A DNA stretch of 6,135 nt. It comes from Acidobacteriota bacterium. GTDB taxonomy: Bacteria > Acidobacteriota > Terriglobia > UBA7540. The stretch lies in the NCBI GenBank assembly GCA_021828245.1, contig JAKASC010000146.1, forward strand, positions 1-6,135, in the 5' to 3' direction. Below the pieces are notes generated by a model. The model was given only the letters and a program-made list of their open reading frames with translations, was not told where the DNA came from and ran no database searches. A program made the translations under genes and the position numbers. This document shows, one piece after another, positions 1 to 5,787 of this stretch. How positions within the stretch are numbered: position 1 is the first letter of the stretch; every line of letters begins with the position of its first letter.

Positions 1-1483
1 CGTCGGCGGTTTTTCGCAGATCATTGATCAGAGCGCGTAACGTTGGCCAGCCGGTGGCCTCCAGTTCCGGTTGCAGCCGTGTCCGGCTTATTCCCTCCAG
101 CGCCTCCGCCAGCGAGCAGTGGTCCTTGGCCGCGCGGCGCCGCGCTTCCATGGCCAGCGACTCGGGCATTTTCCAACGCGGAGCCAATAGCACGCGCGTC
201 AGGCTAATATTGTCGTGCCACGAATGAATCAGGCGCAGGTAAGCGACGAGGTCGCGCAGAATAACCGTTGAAAGCAGGGAAAGACCCCGGATCGCAAAGG
301 GAAGCCGGCGGCGGCTCAACTCCTCCACCAACTGGTCGCGGTGCGTATGGGCGCGGTAGAGAACCGCCACGTCGCGGTAAGCGCGCCCCTTCCGTATCAG
401 GTCTTCAATCAAATCGGCGATACCCGCCGCTTCACTTCTTGTCTCGGGAGAAAGGAGCATGACCACGCGCGGCCCATCCTTCTTTGAGGCGACGAGCGCG
501 GGTTGCTCCCCCTCACGGTCGTTTTTGGAAATCACCAGCTCGGCCAGGCGAAGGATGGGCGCCGTGGAACGATAGTTTTGGTTCAAGTATATCGTTCTCG
601 CACCGGGGAAGGTTTCTCGAAACATCGTAAAGGCTCCATGGGCAGCGCCGCGGAATCGGTAGATGGCCTGGTCGCTGTCTCCGACGGCGGTGAGGTTGTA
701 CGGCGGACCAACGAGCCGTGACAAAAGCTGAACTTGACCGTAGTTGGTGTCCTGAAATTCATCCACGAGAACGAATCGGAACCGGCGACGGTATGACTCG
801 CGGAGTTGTGGTTCGCGGTCGAACAAGCGGACGGTTTCGCTAATCAAGCTGCCGAAGCTGGAGCACCCTGCCTCCTCCATCAGGCGGCGGCTGCACGTAA
901 ACACGCGAGCCAACTCCTTGAGCTTCTGAGCGGCCTCAGCTTCTTTCACGCGGATAGCGGGGTCGAGCGTGGACGCGAGCCGTTCAAAGGCCTTCTCAGC
1001 CTGTGCGACATACGCCGCAAAATCTTCCGGCTCAACCAACTCATCCTGACAGCGGGCGAAAAAATCATTGAGGTCGTGAAGAAATGCGCCGGGCGAAGCG
1101 AGTTTCTGATAGTGCTCCAGCCCGAGCTGTTCGATGCGGCGCCGCAAAAAAATCCAAATATCCGTCTGGTCCAGCAATCGCCGCTCAAAGTGATGCTGCT
1201 TTAAGACCCCAAGGCAGAACGAATGAAATGTCGAAACGCGCGGCGCCGTGGCCCCCGAGACCAAAGCTCGTCGGACCCGTTCTCCCATTTCGGCGGCAGC
1301 CTTCTCCGTATAGGTCAACGCCAGGATATTCTCCGCAGCCAAGCCGGGCGAATTCTCGAGTAGGTAGAGCATCCGCTCCACAATTACCCGAGTCTTTCCG
1401 CTCCCTGGGCCGGCAATGATAAGCAGCGGCCCGTTGCCATGCTCAACGGCTTGCCGCTGCTGAGGATTAAGTTCCATGACCAT
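1..1483 (-). CDS. UvrD/PcrA-like superfamily 1A DNA helicase, N-terminal part (3' end beyond window)
   Basis: An ATP-dependent 3'-5' DNA helicase of the UvrD/PcrA/Rep group, acting in DNA repair or recombination in the cytoplasm. Reading the minus strand gives one open frame of about 494 residues with no stop before the window edge. Counting from the second ATG (1477), the motifs appear in order: Q motif LNPQQRQAV (3-11), Walker A GPGSGKT (23-29), motif Ia LTYTEKAAAEM (54-64), Ib VSTFHSF (81-87), Walker B VDEFQDTN (238-245), motif III GDSDQAIYRFRGA (266-278), motif IV LNQNYRST (298-305) and VLYRAH (372-377). Motifs V and VI and the C-terminus lie outside. ATGs at 1483 and 1477 are both possible; neither has a Shine-Dalgarno sequence. 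The RFRGA wording, in place of the YGWRGA of classical UvrD, is shared with AddA/RecB-like helicases, so a larger helicase-nuclease is possible. The helicase call is firm; the subfamily is not. Confidence 0.95.
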   Translation of the reverse strand, partial: MVMELNPQQRQAVEHGNGPLLIIAGPGSGKTRVIVERMLYLLENSPGLAAENILALTYTEKAAAEMGERVRRALVSGATAPRVSTFHSFCLGVLKQHHFERRLLDQTDIWIFLRRRIEQLGLEHYQKLASPGAFLHDLNDFFARCQDELVEPEDFAAYVAQAEKAFERLASTLDPAIRVKEAEAAQKLKELARVFTCSRRLMEEAGCSSFGSLISETVRLFDREPQLRESYRRRFRFVLVDEFQDTNYGQVQLLSRLVGPPYNLTAVGDSDQAIYRFRGAAHGAFTMFRETFPGARTIYLNQNYRSTAPILRLAELVISKNDREGEQPALVASKKDGPRVVMLLSPETRSEAAGIADLIEDLIRKGRAYRDVAVLYRAHTHRDQLVEELSRRRLPFAIRGLSLLSTVILRDLVAYLRLIHSWHDNISLTRVLLAPRWKMPESLAMEARRRAAKDHCSLAEALEGISRTRLQPELEATGWPTLRALINDLRKTAD

Positions 1484-1495
1484 GACAAGGGTTTG

Positions 1496-1524
1496 ATTAT
1501 TGAGCTTCCGCCATCGTAGTGCAA
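1496..1524 (-). promoter_or_regulatory. Candidate sigma70-like promoter of the helicase gene
   Basis: On the minus strand, TTGCAC (1524-1519) is followed after 17 bases by AATAAT (1501-1496), which is 3/6 and 5/6 to consensus. Transcription would begin near 1489, only about 6-12 bases before the two candidate ATG codons. This is a pattern match by eye; the -10 is good and the -35 weak. Confidence 0.33.
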
Positions 1525-1536
1525 GCTGCCCTCCCC

Positions 1537-1548
1537 GGCACGAGTGCC
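1537..1548. repeat. Short palindrome in the helicase/dehydrogenase divergent spacer
   Basis: GGCAC-GA-GTGCC is a perfect 5+5 base inverted repeat with a 2-base centre. The heptamer GGCACGA recurs 30 bp away at 1567-1573, about three helical turns, in the same orientation. It lies just upstream of the candidate helicase -35 box, where a regulator could bind. No known operator is recognised; it does not resemble the CTGT-N8-ACAG or GAAC-N4-GTTC types of LexA box. Confidence 0.3.
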
Positions 1549-1655
1549 TCGGCCGGATTCACATCAGGCACGATCGGCGACGGGCATGGATGACGCATCC
1601 GCGCCCTCCGCCTTCTTCCACAACCACCTTTACCTCACCCGAACCAATGCTCAAG

Positions 1656-1685
1656 TTGACATTGCTGGACGGCTGAGCTTACTCT
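1656..1685 (+). promoter_or_regulatory. Candidate promoter of the sugar-nucleotide dehydrogenase gene
   Basis: A perfect TTGACA hexamer (1656-1661) is followed after 18 bases by TACTCT (1680-1685), which keeps only the first two and last bases of the -10 consensus. Transcription would start near 1692, giving a leader of about 84 bases. A 6-base inverted repeat, TTCACC (1702-1707) and GGTGAA (1721-1726), falls within that leader. The -10 is weak, so this is tentative. Confidence 0.28.
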
Positions 1686-1775
1686 TAAGTTTCGCTTCGG
1701 GTTCACCGCTGTTCCCCAGGGGTGAAGGCACTCCTTGCAAATCCCATACCAGTGCGGTGCAACGCGATGACAAGC

Positions 1776-2624
1776 ATGAAGCTTGGCATTGTAGGGTATG
1801 GCGTTGTCGGCAAGGCGCTGGCACGAATCTTTGCCTACGAGCCTGGGAGCACGCGAGTGTTTCTTTACGACACGGGAATTCAGGGAATAGATACGGAGGG
1901 GTCGCGCTCTGCAATTCAGCAGTGTGACCTAGTTTTCGTGGCCGTGCCGACACCCGAAGGTCCGGATGGCGCATGCGACACCTCGGCGGTGGAGCAGGTT
2001 GTTCGGTGGGTTGAACCGCCGATCTGCATCAAGTCCACCGTGCCGCCCGGGACGGTGGATCGCCTCATGGCGGTCACCGGACGAAAGATTTGTTTTAGCC
2101 CAGAGTATGTCGGCGAGACCCCATGGCATCCATGGAAAGAAATCGAGTCGCACGGATTTGTCATCGTCGGCGGGCATCCCGACGTTTGTGACCTCGTAGT
2201 GCGGGCTTACCAGGCCTTCGTGGGACCCTTGGCGCGCTATTACGTGACAGATGCGAAGACCGCCGAGCTCTGCAAGTATATGGAAAACGCCTTTTTGGCC
2301 ACCAAGGTGGCATTTGTCAACCAATTTTATGACTTAGCGGAAGCCATGGGCGTCAATTACAATGAGCTCCGCGAGCTCTGGCTGGCCGATGAGCGGATCG
2401 GAAGGTCGCACACCATCGTCACCGAGGAACGAGGTTATCGCGGCCGATGCTTACCCAAGGATATGGCTGCCATTATCCATGCTGCCAAAGCCGTGGGTGG
2501 CGCGCCGCTGCTCGAGGCCGTGGACCGCTACAACGATGAAGTGTGCCGCCGCGCCGATCAAGCTCGCGCAAGCCGTTCGGCTCAAGCCTCGCCTCAAAAC
2601 AAAACTCGGTCAGAAACCGCCTGA
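1776..2624 (+). CDS. Compact UDP-glucose/GDP-mannose dehydrogenase-family protein lacking the C-terminal domain
   Basis: A 282-residue NAD-dependent nucleotide-sugar dehydrogenase homologue; such enzymes oxidise C6 of a UDP- or GDP-sugar to a uronate for surface polysaccharide. From the ATG at 1776 it opens with a Rossmann strand and GYGVVG (7-12). Matched by motif to S. pyogenes UDP-glucose dehydrogenase, it keeps the STVPPGT segment (Thr88), SPEYVGE (Glu110, Glu114), Lys167 and Asn171 in CKYMEN, and the catalytic Cys225 and Asp229 in RCLPKD. The protein ends about 55 residues after the cysteine in a basic, low-complexity tail (roughly 258-282), where ordinary members of about 390-450 residues have a third, nucleotide-sugar-binding domain. 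The ATG at 1767 and GTG at 1722 are alternative starts; none has a clear Shine-Dalgarno, and 1776 was chosen because family members begin directly at the first strand. Its substrate cannot be read from the sequence. Confidence 0.88.
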   Translation: MKLGIVGYGVVGKALARIFAYEPGSTRVFLYDTGIQGIDTEGSRSAIQQCDLVFVAVPTPEGPDGACDTSAVEQVVRWVEPPICIKSTVPPGTVDRLMAVTGRKICFSPEYVGETPWHPWKEIESHGFVIVGGHPDVCDLVVRAYQAFVGPLARYYVTDAKTAELCKYMENAFLATKVAFVNQFYDLAEAMGVNYNELRELWLADERIGRSHTIVTEERGYRGRCLPKDMAAIIHAAKAVGGAPLLEAVDRYNDEVCRRADQARASRSAQASPQNKTRSETA

Positions 2625-2662
2625 TACCTCTCTTAGACCAGCACTGGAACTGCGCAAGCACG

Positions 2663-3778
2663 TCAGCGGAGGGCCTCGGCTGCGGTGTTTCGTACAACTC
2701 GGATCATGCGGTTCAAATCATGGGTGGTCAGGGCGGGATGAACGGGAAGGGACAAAACGGTTTTCGCCAGGCGAGTGCTCACCGGAAAATCTTCATCTCG
2801 TCCATATCCTCGAAACAACGGCTGGCGGTGCAACGGCAGTGGATAGTGAACCGCTGTTTCAATGCCGTGCCGCGCCAGGCGGGCGCGGAATTCATCGCGG
2901 CTCATGCCTATCACTTTGGGGTTCAGGCGGATCGTGAAAGAATTGTACACATGGAAATTACCCTCCGTCTCTTGAGGGATTTCGATGCCGGCGATGCCGG
3001 CCAATTCTCGCGCCAGCGCAGCGGCATTCTGCCGTCGCTTGCGGTTACCTGCGCTCAACCGGCGTAGCTGGGCCAGGCCGATGGCCGCCGCAATGTCCGT
3101 AAAGCGCAAATTGTAGCCAAGGCAAACGTGCTCGTAACGCCGGCGTTCGCCGTGCGAACGCATCAGGCGTAGCTTCTCTGCCAGGCGGGTATTGGAGGTT
3201 ACCAACATTCCGCCTTCTGCCGTGGTCAGATTTTTTGTCGGATAGAATGAGTAGCAGACGATGTCACGGAATGAACCCACATCTTGCCCTTGGTACTTCG
3301 CTCCGTGCGCTTGCGCCGCGTCCCCGATGAGGTGCAAGCGGTGCCGCTTGGCAAGCCGCTCGAGCGCTAGGATGTCGGCGGGGTGTCCATAAAGATGAAC
3401 GGGCAGAATGGCACGGGTTCGGGAGGTGATGCGTCGTTCCACATCGGCCGGCTCAAGCGTGAACGTTTTCTCGTTGACGTCCGCGAAAACCGGCCGCGCC
3501 CCCGCCGCCAGCACCATGGAAGCGGTCGCCACAAAGGTGAAATCGGGGACGATAACTTCATCTCCCGGCCGCAAGAGCGCCTTAGCCGCCAGGAAGAGTG
3601 CGGAGGTTCCCGAGTTGACGGCAATTCCAAAACGCGCTCCCACAAACCGCGCAAATTCAGATTCGAACCGCTCGGTAAGGGCGCCGGCGCGCAAATGGCC
3701 GCTCTTGAGAACTCGGCGCACGCCCTCGATTTCAGCACGGCCAAGCTGAGGATGGGCGATGTGAATTTTGTGCGGCAT
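2663..3778 (-). CDS. DegT/DnrJ/EryC1/StrS family PLP-dependent sugar aminotransferase
   Basis: A 371-residue pyridoxal-phosphate enzyme of the family that transfers an amino group, usually from glutamate, to a keto group on a nucleotide-linked sugar. It shows the N-terminal GTSALFLAAKALL segment (57-69), PGDEVIVPDFTFVATA (71-86), the cofactor-contacting IGDAAQAHGA (151-160, Asp153 and Gln156), and SFYPTKNLTTAEGGM (177-191) with the Schiff-base lysine Lys182. GYNLRFTDIAAAIGLAQL (221-238) and the HYPLPLHRQPLF segment (311-322) are also typical. Length is normal and the gene looks intact. The ATG at 3778 has GGAG five bases upstream; an in-frame GTG at 3802 would add eight unlike residues. It converges on the dehydrogenase gene. 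Relatives make perosamine, amino-uronates and other amino sugars; which product applies here is unknown. Confidence 0.93.
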   Translation of the reverse strand: MPHKIHIAHPQLGRAEIEGVRRVLKSGHLRAGALTERFESEFARFVGARFGIAVNSGTSALFLAAKALLRPGDEVIVPDFTFVATASMVLAAGARPVFADVNEKTFTLEPADVERRITSRTRAILPVHLYGHPADILALERLAKRHRLHLIGDAAQAHGAKYQGQDVGSFRDIVCYSFYPTKNLTTAEGGMLVTSNTRLAEKLRLMRSHGERRRYEHVCLGYNLRFTDIAAAIGLAQLRRLSAGNRKRRQNAAALARELAGIAGIEIPQETEGNFHVYNSFTIRLNPKVIGMSRDEFRARLARHGIETAVHYPLPLHRQPLFRGYGRDEDFPVSTRLAKTVLSLPVHPALTTHDLNRMIRVVRNTAAEALR

Positions 3779-3783
3779 AAAAG

Positions 3784-3787
3784 CTCC
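3784..3787 (-). promoter_or_regulatory. Ribosome binding site of the aminotransferase gene
   Basis: GGAG on the minus strand lies five bases before the ATG at 3778. It decides between that ATG and the upstream GTG at 3802, which has no comparable site. Confidence 0.65.
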
Positions 3788-3907
3788 GGCCCACACGAGC
3801 ACAAATTCTGCTGGGGCTTTCCATAGCCCGACTTCCGCGTCCGTCGCGGCAGGAAAAGGAAAGCTGCTAACCTTGCCTCCTGACCTTCGACTCAGCCGGA
3901 GTGGATT

Positions 3908-3937
3908 ATCATAGGACTAGCAACCGACACTCGCCAA
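3908..3937 (-). promoter_or_regulatory. Candidate promoter of the aminotransferase gene
   Basis: On the minus strand TTGGCG (3937-3932) and TATGAT (3913-3908) are separated by 18 bases, 4/6 and 5/6 to consensus. Transcription would begin near 3901, leaving a leader of about 120 bases. The -35 hexamer lies inside a small inverted repeat, CTCGC-CAA-GCGAG (3930-3942). This is an eye-level match. Confidence 0.35.
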
Positions 3938-3964
3938 GCGAGATCTCCGTCCACGGCAGGCGAA

Positions 3965-4003
3965 ACCGAAGCGGTAACACGGTCCACCGCGCCTTGACCG
4001 CTT
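3965..4003. repeat. Cluster of ACCG/CGGT elements over the candidate gcvT promoter
   Basis: ACCG occurs at 3965, 3986 and 3997, and its complement CGGT at 3972 and 3980: five copies in 36 bp. The direct copies are 21 and 11 bp apart, close to two turns and one turn of the helix. The longest inverted pair is AAGCGGT (3969-3975) with ACCGCTT (3997-4003). The right end covers the candidate -35 box, as expected of a regulator site, but no known operator is recognised. Confidence 0.35.
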
Positions 4004-4022
4004 TTCGGGGACATGTTAGCTT
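3994..4022 (+). promoter_or_regulatory. Candidate promoter of gcvT
   Basis: TTGACC (3994-3999, 5/6) is followed after 17 bases by TAGCTT (4017-4022, 3/6 but with the key first, second and last bases). A TG one base before the -10 (4014-4015) makes it an extended -10 element. Start near 4029 gives a leader of about 40 bases. A small hairpin, GGCTA-TTTC-TAGCC (4023-4036), would sit at or near the transcript's 5' end. Confidence 0.4.
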
Positions 4023-4055
4023 GGCTATTTCTAGCCGGCCTGACGAAATGGCACT

Positions 4056-4061
4056 GAGGAG
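4056..4061 (+). promoter_or_regulatory. Ribosome binding site of gcvT
   Basis: GAGGAG lies six bases before the GTG at 4068. This strong match supports the GTG as the start. Confidence 0.75.
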
Positions 4062-4067
4062 CACAGC

Positions 4068-5198
4068 GTGGCCTCGCCAACGGAGGTGATTCTCAAACGC
4101 ACGGCCCTGAACGCCGTCCACCGGGCCGCGGGTGCCAAGCTCGTCGAATTCGGCGGCTGGGAGATGCCGCTAGAGTATTCGGGGATCGTGGAGGAACACC
4201 TAGCGGTTCGGCGCGCGGCCGGTCTGTTTGACGTGAGTCATATGGGCGAAATTGAAGTTTCGGGGCCGGCCAGCGAACGCTTGCTCCAATACCTGACGGC
4301 CAATGACGTGGCGCGGCTGCAAATCGGCCAGGCGCAATACACCGCGCTGATGTACCCGCAAGGCAGTGCCGTGGACGATTGCGTGGTGCATCGGCTCGAG
4401 CGAGACAGGTTTCTCGTATGCGTGAACGCGGCCAATACGGCGAAGGATTTTGCTTGGATTACCCAACACAACCAACAGGGAGCGGTGGTGCAGGACCGTT
4501 CCGCGGAGTATTCGCAATTGGCTCTGCAAGGCCCACAGGCGCCCCGCATTTTAGCTCGGTTGACTGACGCCGATCTCCGCGGCTTGCGCACCTATTGGTT
4601 CCTGCGCGCTCGCTGCTGTGGCGTCGAAGGCTGGCTTGCGCGCACCGGCTACACGGGTGAGGATGGCTTTGAGTTTTATTTCCCGCCTTCGGAATCGGAA
4701 CGAGTTTGGGATGCCATGCTCGAAGCGGGCCGGCCGGAGGGATTGGTTCCTGCCGGCCTCGGCGCCCGCAACACCCTGCGTCTGGAGGCCGCTTACCCGC
4801 TCTACGGGCACGAACTGGACGAGGAAACGACGCTGCTCGAGGCAGGGCTCGGGTGGATTTGCAAATTTGATAAGGGCGATTTCATGGGGCGTGAAGCGTT
4901 GCTCGCGGAGCGCGAACAGGGATTGAGAAAGAAGCTGGTGGGCTTCGAAATGCTCGAGCGGGGCATCGCGCGCGATGGATATACCGTTTGGATGGAAGGC
5001 CAGCCGGTCGGCAAGGTGACCAGCGGCTCACCCGCGCCCTTCTTGAAAAAGAACATTGGACTGGCATACGTCCCGCCGCGCCTGGCCGCCGTCGGCGCGG
5101 AGATGCAGATTGAGATTCGAGGGAAACTGGTCGCCGCGCGGCAGGTCGCGCTGCCGTTTTACAAGCGACCCAAACCCTCGGCGGCCGCAAAGGGATGA
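4068..5198 (+). CDS. gcvT: Aminomethyltransferase, T protein of the glycine cleavage system
   Basis: GcvT takes the aminomethyl group carried on the lipoyl arm of GcvH, releases ammonia and gives 5,10-methylene-tetrahydrofolate. The 376-residue product has the usual length and reads through the whole family: FGGWEMPLEYSGI (28-40), LFDVSHMGEIEVSGP (53-67), NQQ-flanked folate-domain strands, the paired acids in AVDDCVV (Asp103/104, one corresponding to the catalytic aspartate of the family), ALQGPQAP (152-159), ARTGYTGEDGFEFY (191-204), GLGARNTLRLEAAYPLYGHEL (230-250) and the C-terminal barrel with GKVTSGSPAP (315-324). The start is GTG with a strong Shine-Dalgarno; an ATG is not available nearby in frame. 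It is followed by gcvH and gcvPA on the same strand, which confirms the assignment against related folate-dependent proteins such as YgfZ or sarcosine oxidase. No truncation or missing key residue is seen. Confidence 0.97.
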   Translation: MASPTEVILKRTALNAVHRAAGAKLVEFGGWEMPLEYSGIVEEHLAVRRAAGLFDVSHMGEIEVSGPASERLLQYLTANDVARLQIGQAQYTALMYPQGSAVDDCVVHRLERDRFLVCVNAANTAKDFAWITQHNQQGAVVQDRSAEYSQLALQGPQAPRILARLTDADLRGLRTYWFLRARCCGVEGWLARTGYTGEDGFEFYFPPSESERVWDAMLEAGRPEGLVPAGLGARNTLRLEAAYPLYGHELDEETTLLEAGLGWICKFDKGDFMGREALLAEREQGLRKKLVGFEMLERGIARDGYTVWMEGQPVGKVTSGSPAPFLKKNIGLAYVPPRLAAVGAEMQIEIRGKLVAARQVALPFYKRPKPSAAAKG

Positions 5199-5380
5199 GC
5201 CGTGACGTAGCGTGCATGGCCAGCGCGGTGTCATCAGCGGACGGGTTCACGGTGCGCCATCCGCCAAGCCGCACATGGAGGCAAGAAGCTGGCGCCATGA
5301 AGACTCACCGGCGTGGTCAAATTAATGGCCGGATGGTTCCTTGACGCGAGCCAACGTCGCTGGACAAGATCATTAGAAGG

Positions 5381-5386
5381 AAGGAG
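5381..5386 (+). promoter_or_regulatory. Ribosome binding site that fixes the TTG start of gcvH
   Basis: AAGGAG lies eight bases before the TTG at 5395, with a second AAGG just upstream (5377-5380). An in-frame TAG at 5374-5376 rules out any start further upstream. Confidence 0.75.
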
Positions 5387-5394
5387 CCTCACCT

Positions 5395-5787
5395 TTGAGC
5401 TACCCGTCGGAATTTCTTTATACCAAGGATCACGAGTGGGTCCGCCTCGAGGGCGAAACGGCAACCATTGGCATTACCGACTACGCCCAAAAAGAATTGG
5501 GCGACATCGTTTTTGTGGAGCTTCCCAAGGTGGGGGATCACCTCACGGCGGCGGAGCCGTTGGGCGCCATCGAATCCGTGAAGGCCGTGTCGGATGTCTT
5601 CGCGCCGATCAGCGGAACCGTGGAAGCCATCAACGCGCAACTTCAGGATAAGCCGGAAATCGTCAATTCCGATCCCCACGGAGAGGGATGGCTGATCCGT
5701 GTTCGCGTGGCGGACCCCAAAGAAACCGAGCGATTGATGAACGCCGAGGCTTACGAGGCCTATCTGCACCAGACCCAAGCCCACTGA
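5395..5787 (+). CDS. gcvH: Glycine cleavage system H protein (lipoyl carrier)
   Basis: GcvH is the small shuttle protein whose lipoylated lysine carries the aminomethyl group from the P protein to the T protein and is reoxidised by the L protein. The 130-residue product matches the family in length and sequence: LYTKDHEWV near the start (8-16), GITDYAQKELGDIVFVELP (26-44), and the lipoyl hairpin with GAIESVKAVSD (58-67), where Lys63 is the modified residue. The PISGTVEAIN (71-80) and DPHGEGWLIRVRV (93-105) segments complete the hybrid barrel. The start is TTG: there is an in-frame stop at 5374, a good AAGGAG ahead of the TTG, and no ATG or GTG before the conserved region. It lies 196 bp after gcvT and its stop shares one base with the gcvPA start. 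Confidence 0.96.
   Translation: MSYPSEFLYTKDHEWVRLEGETATIGITDYAQKELGDIVFVELPKVGDHLTAAEPLGAIESVKAVSDVFAPISGTVEAINAQLQDKPEIVNSDPHGEGWLIRVRVADPKETERLMNAEAYEAYLHQTQAH

Noticed and set aside
806..1204. A 132-residue reading frame opposite the helicase
   Set aside because: It lies entirely inside the helicase gene on the other strand, whose motifs are all present; it is an antisense shadow.
1722..1775. Extended N-terminus of the dehydrogenase from GTG at 1722
   Set aside because: The extra 18 residues resemble no family sequence, and the AGGG before the GTG is too close to act as a ribosome site.
1544..1927. A 127-residue plus-strand reading frame across the divergent spacer
   Set aside because: It overlaps the dehydrogenase gene in another frame, has arginine- and serine-rich noise composition, and matches no family.
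2625..2662. A bidirectional terminator between the convergent genes
   Set aside because: The 38 bp between the stops contain no stable hairpin and no T run. Termination may be Rho-dependent or within the neighbouring genes.
3383..3826. A 147-residue plus-strand frame opposite the aminotransferase
   Set aside because: It is antisense to the conserved cofactor-binding region and has shadow-type composition.
3814..3829. Hairpin GGGCT-TTCCAT-AGCCC upstream of the aminotransferase start
   Set aside because: Only five pairs with a six-base loop, no T run, and not over the ribosome site; within chance expectation for GC-rich DNA.
3803..4067. A glycine riboswitch upstream of gcvT
   Set aside because: Glycine riboswitches often precede gcvT, but the candidate leader here is only about 40 bases, too short for an aptamer, and no conserved aptamer core was recognised in the wider spacer. 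A covariance-model search would settle it.
4882..5298. A 138-residue minus-strand frame over the end of gcvT and the following gap
   Set aside because: Most of it is antisense to gcvT, it is arginine- and proline-rich, and no Shine-Dalgarno or family motif supports it.
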